A DNA stretch of 64,000 nt, taken from contig JAPMTP010000044.1 of NCBI GenBank assembly GCA_026413225.1, positions 744,001-808,000 on the forward strand. The letters are read 5' to 3'. Source of the stretch: Otis tarda. Taxonomy: Eukaryota > Chordata > Aves > Otidiformes > Otididae. Under the pieces are notes generated by a model. That model was not told where the DNA came from and did not search any database. It worked only from the letters and a program-made list of their open reading frames with translations. This document shows, piece by piece, positions 30,708-40,024 of this stretch (positions are counted from its first letter, which is position 1; every line of letters starts with the position of its first letter). The position numbers and the translations under genes are program-made.

Positions 30708-33700
30708 AGGAGAGGGACAACAGAGTTTATTGGACTGTATGGATTAAATGGCCTGGCACATCAGATCCACAAGAGTATAAGGCTCTAGTAGACACTGGCG
30801 CACAGTGTACCCTAATGCCATCAAGACATAAAGGGGCAGAACCCATTTGTATTTCTGGAGTGACAGGAGGATCCCAAGAGCTGAATGTGTTGGAGGCTGA
30901 AGTAAGTTTGACTGGAAATGAGTGGCAAAAGCACCCCATAGTGACTGGCCCAGATGCTCCCTGCATTCTTGGTATAGATTACCTCAGGAGTGGGTATTTC
31001 AAAGACCCAAGAGGGTATCGGTGGGCTTTTGGTATAGCCGCTGTGGAGACAGAGGAGAATAAACAGCTGGCCACCTTGCCCAAGCTCTCAAAGGACCCTT
31101 CTGTTGTGGGATTACTGAAGGTTGAGGAACAACAGGTACCAATTGCTACCACCACAGTGCACCGGCGGCAATACCGCACCAACCGAGACTCCATAATACC
31201 CATCCTCAAGTTGATTCGTCGACTGGAGAGCCAGGGAGTGATCAGCAAGTCCCACTCACCCTTTAACAGTCCCATATGGCCAGTGAGAAAATCTAATGGA
31301 GAGTGGAGGTTAACAGTGGACTATCGTGGCCTAAATGAAGTTACGCCACCGCTGAGTGCTGCCGTGCCAGATATGCTAGAGCTTCAGTATGAACTGGAGT
31401 CAAAAGCAGCCAAGTGGTATGCCACCATTGATATTGCCAATGCCTTCTTCTCCATCCCTTTGGCACCAGAATGCAGGCCACAGTTTGCTTTCACTTGGAG
31501 GGGTGTTCAGTACACCTGGAATCGATTGCCCCAGGGGTGGAAACACAGCCCCACCATTTGCCATGGACTCATCCAGACTGTATTAGAAAAGGGTGGAGCT
31601 CCAGAGCACCTGCAGTACATTGATGACATCATCGTATGGGGCAACACAGCAGCAGAAGTTTTTGAAAAAGGGGAGAAAATAATACAAATCCTTCTGAAAG
31701 CCGGTTTTGCCATAAAACAAAGCAAAGTCAAGGGGCCTGCACAAGAGATCCAGTTTTTAGGAGTAAAATGGCAAGATGGACGTCGTCACATTCCAATGGA
31801 CGTGGTCAACAAAATAACAGCTATGGCTCCACCAACTAACAAAAAGGAAACACAGGCTTTCTTGGGCGTTGTGGGTTTCTGGAGAATGCATATTCCAAAT
31901 TACAGTATGATTGTAAGCCCTCTCTATGAAGTGACTCGAAAGAGGAACGATTTTAAATGGGGCCCTGAACAACGACAAGCCTTTGAACAAATTAAACAGG
32001 AGATTGTTCATGCAGTAGCCCTTGGGCCAGTCCGGACAGGACAAGATGTGAAAAATATCCTCTACACCGCAGCCGGGGAGAATGGCCCTACCTGGAGTCT
32101 TTGGCAAAGAACACCAGGGGAGACTCGAGGTCGACCCCTGGGCTTTTGGAGCCGGGGATATAGAGGTTCTGAGGCCTGCTACACTCCAACTGAAAAAGAA
32201 ATACTGGCAGCATATGAAGGAGTTCGAGCTGCTTCAGAAGTGATTGGTACTGAAGCACAGCTCCTCCTGGCACCGCGACTGCCAGTGCTAGGCTGGATGT
32301 TCAAAGGGAAGATCCCCTCTACACATCATGCAACTGACGCCACGTGGAGTAAATGGGTCGCACTGATCACACAGCGAGCTCGAATAGGAAACCCTAATCG
32401 CCCAGGAATCTTAGAAGTAATCACAGATTGGCCAGAAGGCAAAGATTTTGGAATGCCACCAGAGGAGGAGGTGACACGTGCTGAAGAAGCCCCACCATAT
32501 AATAATTTACCAGAAGATGAGAAGAGATATGCCCTGTTCACTGATGGGTCCTGTCGTATTGTAGGAAAACATCGGAAGTGGAAAGCTGCTGTGTGGAGTC
32601 CTACACGACGAGTTGCAGAAGCTACTGACGGCCAAGGTGAATCAAGTCAGTTTGCAGAGGTGAAGGCCATCCAGTTGGCTTTAGACATCGCTGAACGGGA
32701 AAAATGGCCAAAACTCTATCTCTACACTGACTCATGGATGGTGGCAAACGCTCTGTGGGGGTGGTTAAAGCAGTGGAAACAGAGCAACTGGCAGCGTAGA
32801 GGCAAGCCCATCTGGGCTGCCGCATTGTGGCAAGATATTGCTGCTCGGCTAGAGAATCTGGTTGTAAAAGTACGTCACGTAGATGCCCACGTACCCAAGA
32901 GTCGAGCCACGGAAGAACACCAAAATAACCAAAGGGTGGATCAGGCTGCTAAGATTAAAGTTTCCCAAGTGGACCTAGACTGGCAACACAGAAGTGAACT
33001 ATTTTTAGCTCGGTGGGCTCATGACACCTCGGGCCATCAAGGAAGAGATGCAACATACAAATGGGCTCGTGATCGAGGGGTGGACTTGACCATGGATACT
33101 ATTGCACAGGTTATCCATGACTGTGAAACATGCGCTGCAATTAAGCAGGCCAAGCGGTTAAAGCCTCTTTGGTATGGGGGACGATGGCTGAAGTATAAGT
33201 ATGGAGAAGCTTGGCAAATTGATTACATCACACTCCCACAAACCCGTCAAGGTAAGCGCCATGTGCTTACAATGGTGGAAGCTACCACTGGGTGGCTAGA
33301 GACTTATCCCGTACCCCATGCTACTGCCCGGAACACCATCTTGGGCCTTGAAAAGCAAGTTCTCTGGCGACATGGTACTCCAGAAAGAATTGAGTCAGAC
33401 AACGGGACTCATTTCCGAAACAATCTCATAGACACCTGGGCCAAAGAGCATGGCATTGAGTGGGTATATCACATCCCCTATCATGCACCAGCCTCTGGAA
33501 AAATTGAACGGTACAATGGACTGCTGAAAACTACACTGAAAGCAATGGGTGGTGGGACCTTCAAAAACTGGGATAAACATTTAGCAAAAGCTACCTGGTT
33601 AGTTAACACTCGGGGATCCACCAATCGAGCTGGCCCTGCCCAGTCAGAACTGTTACATACTGTAGAGGGTGATAAAGTCCCTGTGGTGCATCTAAGGAAT

Positions 33701-33868
33701 ATGTTAGGAAAGACGGTCTGGGTTATTCCTCCCCTGGGCAAAGGCAAACCCACCCGTGGGATTGCTTTTGCTCAAGGACCTGGATGTACTTGGTGGGTGA
33801 TGCGGGAGGATGGGGAAGTTCGATGTGTACCTCAAGGAGATCTGATTTTAGGTGAGAACAGCCAATAA
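30683..33868 (+). CDS. pol: ERVL-like Pol (protease, RT, RNase H, integrase), open
   Basis: About 1061 codons are open from the gag amber to the stop at 33868. The first internal ATG is at 30815, after the protease active site, so translation must come from Gag-Pol readthrough. Protease: VDTGAQ with the DTG at 30791-30799. RT: the SPFNSPIWPV and LPQGW motifs and the active site YIDD (31616-31627). RNase H: TDGS with Asp at 32543-32545, followed by YTDSW. Integrase: a His-His-Cys-Cys finger (His at 33020 and 33035 region, Cys at 33122 and 33131), then the D,D(35)E triad with Asp 33221-33223, Asp 33398-33400 and Glu 33506-33508. All catalytic residues I could check are present, and there is no frameshift or stop. 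The length is normal for the group. Confidence 0.93.
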   Translation, partial: RGPASSQAEERDNRVYWTVWIKWPGTSDPQEYKALVDTGAQCTLMPSRHKGAEPICISGVTGGSQELNVLEAEVSLTGNEWQKHPIVTGPDAPCILGIDYLRSGYFKDPRGYRWAFGIAAVETEENKQLATLPKLSKDPSVVGLLKVEEQQVPIATTTVHRRQYRTNRDSIIPILKLIRRLESQGVISKSHSPFNSPIWPVRKSNGEWRLTVDYRGLNEVTPPLSAAVPDMLELQYELESKAAKWYATIDIANAFFSIPLAPECRPQFAFTWRGVQYTWNRLPQGWKHSPTICHGLIQTVLEKGGAPEHLQYIDDIIVWGNTAAEVFEKGEKIIQILLKAGFAIKQSKVKGPAQEIQFLGVKWQDGRRHIPMDVVNKITAMAPPTNKKETQAFLGVVGFWRMHIPNYSMIVSPLYEVTRKRNDFKWGPEQRQAFEQIKQEIVHAVALGPVRTGQDVKNILYTAAGENGPTWSLWQRTPGETRGRPLGFWSRGYRGSEACYTPTEKEILAAYEGVRAASEVIGTEAQLLLAPRLPVLGWMFKGKIPSTHHATDATWSKWVALITQRARIGNPNRPGILEVITDWPEGKDFGMPPEEEVTRAEEAPPYNNLPEDEKRYALFTDGSCRIVGKHRKWKAAVWSPTRRVAEATDGQGESSQFAEVKAIQLALDIAEREKWPKLYLYTDSWMVANALWGWLKQWKQSNWQRRGKPIWAAALWQDIAARLENLVVKVRHVDAHVPKSRATEEHQNNQRVDQAAKIKVSQVDLDWQHRSELFLARWAHDTSGHQGRDATYKWARDRGVDLTMDTIAQVIHDCETCAAIKQAKRLKPLWYGGRWLKYKYGEAWQIDYITLPQTRQGKRHVLTMVEATTGWLETYPVPHATARNTILGLEKQVLWRHGTPERIESDNGTHFRNNLIDTWAKEHGIEWVYHIPYHAPASGKIERYNGLLKTTLKAMGGGTFKNWDKHLAKATWLVNTRGSTNRAGPAQSELLHTVEGDKVPVVHLRNMLGKTVWVIPPLGKGKPTRGIAFAQGPGCTWWVMREDGEVRCVPQGDLILGENSQ

Positions 33869-34293
33869 TTTGAACTGTATATAATCATTTCTATAGTTCT
33901 TACATGTCATATCAAAGGTATTGCACCCTGATCAGTGAAGAATGAGCTTCAATAAAACCAAGAGAGATGCAACAATGATGGAACAGGAACTGGCGCCCAG
34001 CAATTTCCTCAAGATCAACATCTTCAACTTGTAGACCATGGACATGATACACCACCCACGCTAGATGCACCAACTGCGAGTTCCAGATGCAGCATGCAAC
34101 AGCCCCATACTACATACCATCTCTCTTGTCCTGAAAGACTGTTATGACAGATGCAACCCAAAGTCATGGACTAAATGAACTCAACAGACTTTGGAGGGAT
34201 AGCCCATAGATTGAAGGAGTTACATCTGTGTGTGTGTATATATATGTATATGTATATGCATGACGTAGATGGTATGGAATAAGGGGTGGATAC
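33869..34293 (+). other. Non-coding 3' region of the provirus
   Basis: No env or accessory frame is present. A TG/TA dinucleotide tract lies at ~34226-34258. A short purine run (AAGGGGTGGA, 34281-34290) just before the 3' LTR is the likely polypurine tract. Confidence 0.7.
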
Positions 34294-34913
34294 TGTCCTG
34301 GTTTTGGCAGGGATGGAGTTAACTTTCCTCTCAGTAGCTGGTATGTTTTGGATTTCGTGTGTGAAGAATGTTGATAAACACCCTGATGATACCACTTGTT
34401 GTGAATGAGACCAAGGACACCGTCCTGCTTTCCAAGTCTCGCTAATTTGCAGATACAGGAAGCTGGGAGAAAGACAGACAGGATAATTGACCCAAACTGG
34501 CCAAAGAGAGTATTCCATGCCATAAACGTCATGCTCATGGGGGCAGGCAAGGGTGGGTATCTGCCTTCCTGGCATCCATCTTTCCTGCTCGTTTTGCTGG
34601 CATCGTTCCCTCTACCTTGCTGGCTCCCTTTTGCTCCTTTGCTTGCTGCTCGGTTTTGTTTCCGTGATCGCTGCTCGGGACGGGCTGTATCGGTCATTGG
34701 GACATCGGGTGGTGAGAAAACACATATTGTTCACTTTGTATATTTTTAATATCCTTATATTCTGTTATTATTGTAGTTTTCCCTTTTTATTTTAGTAAAT
34801 TATCTTTATCTCAACCCACGAGTTCTCCTTCCTTCCCAATTCTCTCCCCCACCCGCCTGGGGAGGGGGAGGGTGAGCGAGAAACTGTGTAGTGATTCGGG
34901 CTAAACCATCACA
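34294..34913 (+). repeat. 3' LTR (620 bp)
   Basis: Same termini and length as the 5' LTR, with no difference noticed. It is followed by the second CTATC (34914-34918) and the resumption of the CR1 sequence. Confidence 0.95.
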
Positions 34914-34918
34914 CTATC

Positions 34919-37140
34919 ACAGCAGGCCTTACTAAAGAACTTTTCTTATCTTTCCCATAAACCCTCTTTAGGTACCTAAAGCCACTGTAAGGTCTCCCCA
35001 GAGTCTTCTCTTCTCCAGGCTGAACAGCTCCAACTCTCTCAGCCGGTTCTCATAGGAGAGGTGCTCCAGCCCTCTGATCATCTTCATGGCCTCCTCTGGA
35101 CTCATTGCAACAGATCCATGACTTTCTTATGTTGGGGACACAACAGCTGGACAAAGAACTGCAGGGGTGGTCTCATAAGAGCAGAGTAGAGGGGGAGAAT
35201 CAGCTCCCTCGACCTGCTGGCCACGCTTCTCTCGATGCAGCACAGGATGCGGCTGGCTTTCTGGGCTGCAAGCGCACATTGCTGACTAATGTTGAGCTTC
35301 TCGTCCACCAGCACTCCCAAGTCCTTCTCCTCAGGGCTGCTCTCCATCCATTCTCTGCCCAGCCTGTATTTGTGCTTGGGATTGCCATGACCCAGGTGCA
35401 GGACCTTGCACTTGGCCTGGTTGAACTTCATGAGGTTGGCACGGGACCACCTCTCCAGCCTGTCCAGGTCCCTCTGGATGGCATCCCTCCCTTCCAGCGT
35501 GTCGACGGCACCACACAGCTTGGTGTCGTCGGTACCGCACAGCTTGGTGTCGTCGGTGAACTTGCTGAGGGTGCACTCTATCCCACTGTCCATGTCACCG
35601 ACAAAGATGTTGAACAGGGCTGGGCCCAACACGGACCCCTGAGGGACACCACTCGTGACCAGTCTCCACATGGACATCGAGCTGTTGACCACCACTCTCT
35701 CTGAGTGCAGCCATCCAGCCAACTCCTTATCCACCGAGTGGTCCATCCATCAAACACATGTCTCTCCAGTTTAGAGAGAAGGATGTCGTGCGGGACAGTG
35801 TCAAATGCCTTGCACAAGTCCAGGTAGATGATGTCTGTTGCTTGTCCCTTGTCCACTAATGCTGTCACCCTGTCATAGAAGGCCACCAAATTGGTCAAGC
35901 ACAATCTGCCCTTGGTGAAGCCATGTTGGCTGTCACCAACCACCTCCTTGCTCTCCATGTGCCTTAGCATGGTTTCCAGGAGAATCTGCTCCATGACCTT
36001 GCCAGGCACAGAGGTGAGGCTGACCGGCCTGGAGTTGGCCGAGTCTTCCTTATTCCCCTTTTTAAAAATGGGGGTTATGTTCCCTCTCTTCCAGTCATCG
36101 GGGACCTCACCAGACCACCACGACTTCTCAGATACGATGGCCAGCGGCTTGGCAACTTCATCTGCCAGTTCCCTGAGGACCCGCAGATGGATCTCATCAG
36201 GTCCCATGGACTTGTGCACCTTCAGGTTCCTAAGATGATCCCGAACCTGCTCTTCCAGTACAATGGGCAGTTCTTCATCCTCCCAGTCCCTGCTTGTGCC
36301 TTTTACAGCTTGGGTGGTGCAACAAGAGGCCTTGTCAGTGAAGACTGAGGCAAAAAAGTCATTGAGTACCTCAGCCTTCTCCATGTCCTGGGTAACCAGG
36401 ACACCAATTTCCTTCTGGAGGGGGCCTACATTCTCCTTGGACCTCCTTTTTTTCCTTAACATTCCTATAGAAGCCTTTCTTATTGTTTTTGACATCCCTG
36501 GCCAGATTCAATTCCGTCAGGGCTTTAGCCTTACTCACCCGATCCCTGGCCACTCGCACAGCCTCTTTGTAGACCTCCCAGGCTACCTGTCCCCGCTTCC
36601 ACCCTCTATAGGCTTTCCTCTTCACTTTCAGTTGGTCCAGGAGCTCCTTGCTCATCCACGCTGGCCTCCTGGCCTTTTTGCCCGACTTGTTCTTGGTCGG
36701 GATGCTGAGCTTGGAGGAGGTGCTCCTTGAATGTGGACCAACTTTCCTGGGCCCCTCTTCCCTCCAGGGCCACCTCCCATGGCACTTGGCCCATCAGGTC
36801 CCTGAAGAGGCCAAAGTCTGCCCTCCTGAACTGCAGGGAAGAGAGCTTGCTGCATAGCTTCCTCACTGCCCCATTGGTCTTGAACTCCACCATGTCGTGG
36901 TCGCTGCAGCCAAGGCTGTCCATCAGTTTCACATCCCCCACCAGCCCCTCCCTGTTGGTGAGCACAAGGTCCAGCATGGCACCCCTCCTTGTCAGCTCCT
37001 CTAGCACCTGCAGGAGGAAGTTATCATCCACGCATTCCAGGAATCTCCTGGACTGTCTGTGCCCTGCCATGTTGTCTCTCCAACAGATGTCAGCATCGTT
37101 GATGTCCTCCATGAGGATCAGGGTTTCTGACCGCATCCTG
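34919..37140 (-). mobile_element. CR1 LINE body (endonuclease C-terminus to RT), interrupted by the provirus
   Basis: The minus strand encodes CR1 ORF2 in order. Endonuclease C-terminal part: ~37130-36870 with LVLTNREGLVGDVK and CSDHDMVEF. Linker: ~36660-36500. RT: 36495-35578 with [37 protein letters not shown] and [14 protein letters not shown]. The frame then shifts near 35740, and the second RT half follows (35746-35102, [15 protein letters not shown] and a catalytic box reading FTDD). A 24-base local duplication repeats the DDTKLCG codons just after the catalytic box. The element is 5'-truncated inside the endonuclease and its 3' end lies at 27574. It is dead. Confidence 0.92.
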
Positions 37141-37179
37141 GACCATCCCATCAATTTGTGTTTCAGGGAACCGCTATAG

Positions 37180-38880
37180 AGGATGGAAAGATATCAGTAA
37201 GGGCAGTGAGATTCCCTGGTGAGAGCAAGGCGGGGAAGCAAGGAAGATTTTGACAGCCTGCAGGGAAAGAGCCACAGATGTGAGACTCTGTAGGACAAGC
37301 CTGAAGTGGAGATGGTCAAGGGCTGTGGCAAGGCTAAAAGCCTCCAACAGAGACAAGGTCTTCATCTCCTTGTCTATGGCTCTTATCTGGACCACCAAGG
37401 CCTACCAGGAGACACCATACCTTGTTGGGACCAGGACACGAAGGCTTCTTCACCCCACCAAGGAGAGACCCATAAGCATCGCACCATAGTCCTGCACTTG
37501 GCACCACACATTCCCACATCACAGTGCCCCAGGAAAAGCCCTGAGCAATGTGTGACCCACAGGATCTCCCTTCCCAGGGGCTGGGGTCAGGCCATGGCCC
37601 TTTGTCTTCATGCAACACATGGAGGTTCACTCAGCCTCAGAGCCACCTTTACATCGCCTTTGCCTGCCTCTCATCTCTGCCTCCCATTTTCTCCTCTAAC
37701 CAGCCCCCAGGGAGGCTTTGTTGGTAACGATCCTCAGTGGGACCCATTAATGCTCCCTGAAACCGTAGGGGTTGCTTCTCACATTGGCTTCTTCAGGGGT
37801 TTGTCCAGGCTCCTCTCAGTGTCTGAGGTTCATGGTCTCAGCACCAAATGCACCCTGGGGCTCGTTAAAATGCAAAAAGCCATGTCTCATCCAATTATTT
37901 CCTACAGTCTTCAAGTCTTGGAGAGATAATTGGAGGGTCTCCAGAGTGGACATAAAGGGGAAGATTTTTCTGAGTATTCAACACAAAAGTATTTTTTATT
38001 TTTAAGTTTCTTAATTTTTTCAATGTTATTACTTTTTCAGTGGTCAGAAGGAGTGATTGCACCGTTGTCCAGTTGATATGGATGCAGGGCATTTGCTAAT
38101 GGTATCAGGATGGGTAGGACCAGCTCCTCCTGGAGGGCAGACACTGCATGGACAACCTGATTCCTCACCACTCCAGCCCCACCATTTCTCTCATCACCCC
38201 CCTGGGACTTGCATCACTTTTCCTGACATCAGACTTCTCCACCCAGGTCTGCAGCTGGAGGTGACAGCTCCTCTGCACCAACTCCCACCTGTGTTCCTGA
38301 GAGACCTGGCTGCACACAGGCACAGCAGGGTTTCCTTCATTGCAAACAAACAGAAGGAGAGCATGGTAAAGTTTAATAAACAAGAACCCACACTCCTCAT
38401 CTGTATGCTGAGTCCAAGGTGCTTCCAGTGAGGTTCACCACCCACAGGGATAACCTCACTGGAGATGCTTTTCACAGGTAGATACAAACACAGTGAGGGA
38501 GCTGCATGAAGAGATAATCCTGTTGCTGACAGATGAGGCGAGGCTTCTGACTCCTTGAAGCTCAAAGCAGCACCTGGGTACTTGAGAGGGATCTGATTCT
38601 GAACAAGGTGCAAGGGCAGGGGGTAACTGGAGAGCAATGGAAAGGCCATAGGTCCCCATGCGGCATCTGGGCTCTTGGCTCCTGAACCCCTCCTGCATGC
38701 TGCAGCTGCACCTTGCTCCGGAAAAGTTCAATAGAGATGGGAGCTTGGAAAAACAATTTTGAACTGGTTTCTTTATTGTGTCTCTCTACACAAGGAGTCT
38801 AGCTCCACTTGTACATGAGGTGTTTGGATCAAAAAAACCCAGGAATCGAATGCCAAGAATAATATTATTTAAGCGGAAAT
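37180..38880. repeat. Low-copy duplicated, non-coding region
   Basis: 37575-37825 is the inverted partner of 18661-18890. A plus-strand frame of 207 codons (37306-37929) crosses it but has no recognisable domain. 38340-38400 holds an AATAAA-containing segment. 38460-38760 has no recognised content. The region may derive from duplicated olfactory receptor flanks, but that is a guess. Confidence 0.4.
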
Positions 38881-38884
38881 TTTA

Positions 38885-39119
38885 GAATCATAGAATATTT
38901 AGGTTTGGAAGGAACCTTTAAATGTTGTCTAGTCTAACATCTCTGCAGGGAGCAGGGACATCTTCAACCAGATCAGGTTCCTCAGAGCCACATCAAACCT
39001 AGCCTTGAATTTTACCAGGTACGGGACATTCACCACCTCTCTGGGTAACCTGGGCCAGTGTTCCACCACCCTCAGTTTAAAAAAATTTTTCCTAATATCT
39101 AATCTAAATCTACCTCCCT
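38885..39119 (-). mobile_element. CR1 LINE 3' end fragment
   Basis: It starts at the CR1 terminus (TCATAGAATATTTAGG) and runs through the usual 3' UTR (CACCTCTCTGGGTAACCTG). It is cut by the LTR at 39120. Confidence 0.85.
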
Positions 39120-40024
39120 TGTCAGAGACTGAAAAGGTTAATTAATGTCTCAACATCGCTAAACGATGGATGGAACCGAGCAAAATGTCGACAAACAACA
39201 ATGCTAAAAACTTCAAAAACTGTGAAAAAATGTCTAGACAAATATCCTGGTTTTGTAGCTGAAACAGCAACACGTGCTTAAAAACTCCAAGAACTGCAAA
39301 ACGGGGTGTCTTGTTTTTGTGCCCTTCCCCCAGAACAGAGCCAAACCCTCTGCATGAGCTCAGGCCCTGGACAATACCAAGCATGCACAGCATTGCCAAG
39401 TGACTGCACAATGGAGGCCCGCACTGGGGGATGCAAAATGACTTTGTGGACACTGTCTTGCTGGACATCAGGTAACAATATGCTTCAGGTAACCTCACGG
39501 CTTACAAATGAAAAGTGGGCCTTGGATTTGCAGAGAGCTAACACCCACCACCACAGAGACAGACCAGCATGATGCAGCAATCACAAGCTAAACCACAGGC
39601 AGGAAGCACCTGACCTCCTAAGATGGAAAGACTGGTAAAGGCCCCCAAAACATCAAGAAGGGCAGGGCTGATACAAAGGGCTATAAAAAGGGTCGCCAGA
39701 TGAACCCATGTGTAGACCTCCACCCCACTCAGACGGACCTTTGGGATGCCGATTCTCCGTGGTGGCATTGTCATCCTCTTGAGGCACCCACCCCACCCAC
39801 TCTATAAGACGGACTTTCAGGAGGCTGACTCTCCATGGTGGTATTTTCTCCACTCTTCTTTTCTATTTTCCTCTCTCTCCTCTCTTTCTCATTCTCTCCC
39901 CGCCATTACCGTTTGTGTGTGAATGAAATAAAGAACCAACATATGCGTATGACACCGTTGTGTCTTAATTCTGTAACCGAGAAATTCGTACCTTTCACAA
40001 CCGGATGTTTATCGGTTCATGACA
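39120..40024 (+). mobile_element. LTR (~905 bp) at the left edge of the array
   Basis: It runs from TGTCAGAGACTG to GTTCATGACA, with TATAAAAA at 39682-39689 and AATAAA at 39927-39932 in the same orientation, i.e. U3-R-U5 on the plus strand. The flanks differ (TCCCT on the left, GGAAG on the right): CR1 on one side and array monomer on the other. This LTR therefore sits at a rearrangement junction. It is unrelated by eye to the other LTRs in the window. Confidence 0.7.

Larger units (their letters stand above)
27845..34918 (+). mobile_element. Full-length young class III (ERVL-like) provirus without env
   Basis: The structure in order: target duplication CTATC (27845-27849), 5' LTR, tRNA-Lys primer site, gag, in-frame amber, pol (PR-RT-RNase H-IN), a ~425-bp non-coding 3' region, 3' LTR, target duplication CTATC (34914-34918). 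I saw no base difference between the 620-bp LTRs when reading them side by side, and both long frames are open, so the insertion is recent in host terms. There is no env-like frame. ERVL-type elements commonly lack env. The element lies within a CR1 LINE. Class III is assigned from the Pol order and style, Gag without zinc knuckles and a 5-bp duplication. Whether it is expressed or fixed in the species is unknown. Confidence 0.93.

Noticed and set aside
33869-34293. Possible env gene after pol
   Set aside because: Only ~425 bases lie before the 3' LTR, with no open frame, signal peptide or transmembrane segment.
37306-37929. 207-codon frame across the low-copy duplicated segment
   Set aside because: No domain recognised, and the inverted partner at 18661-18890 does not keep the same frame boundaries.
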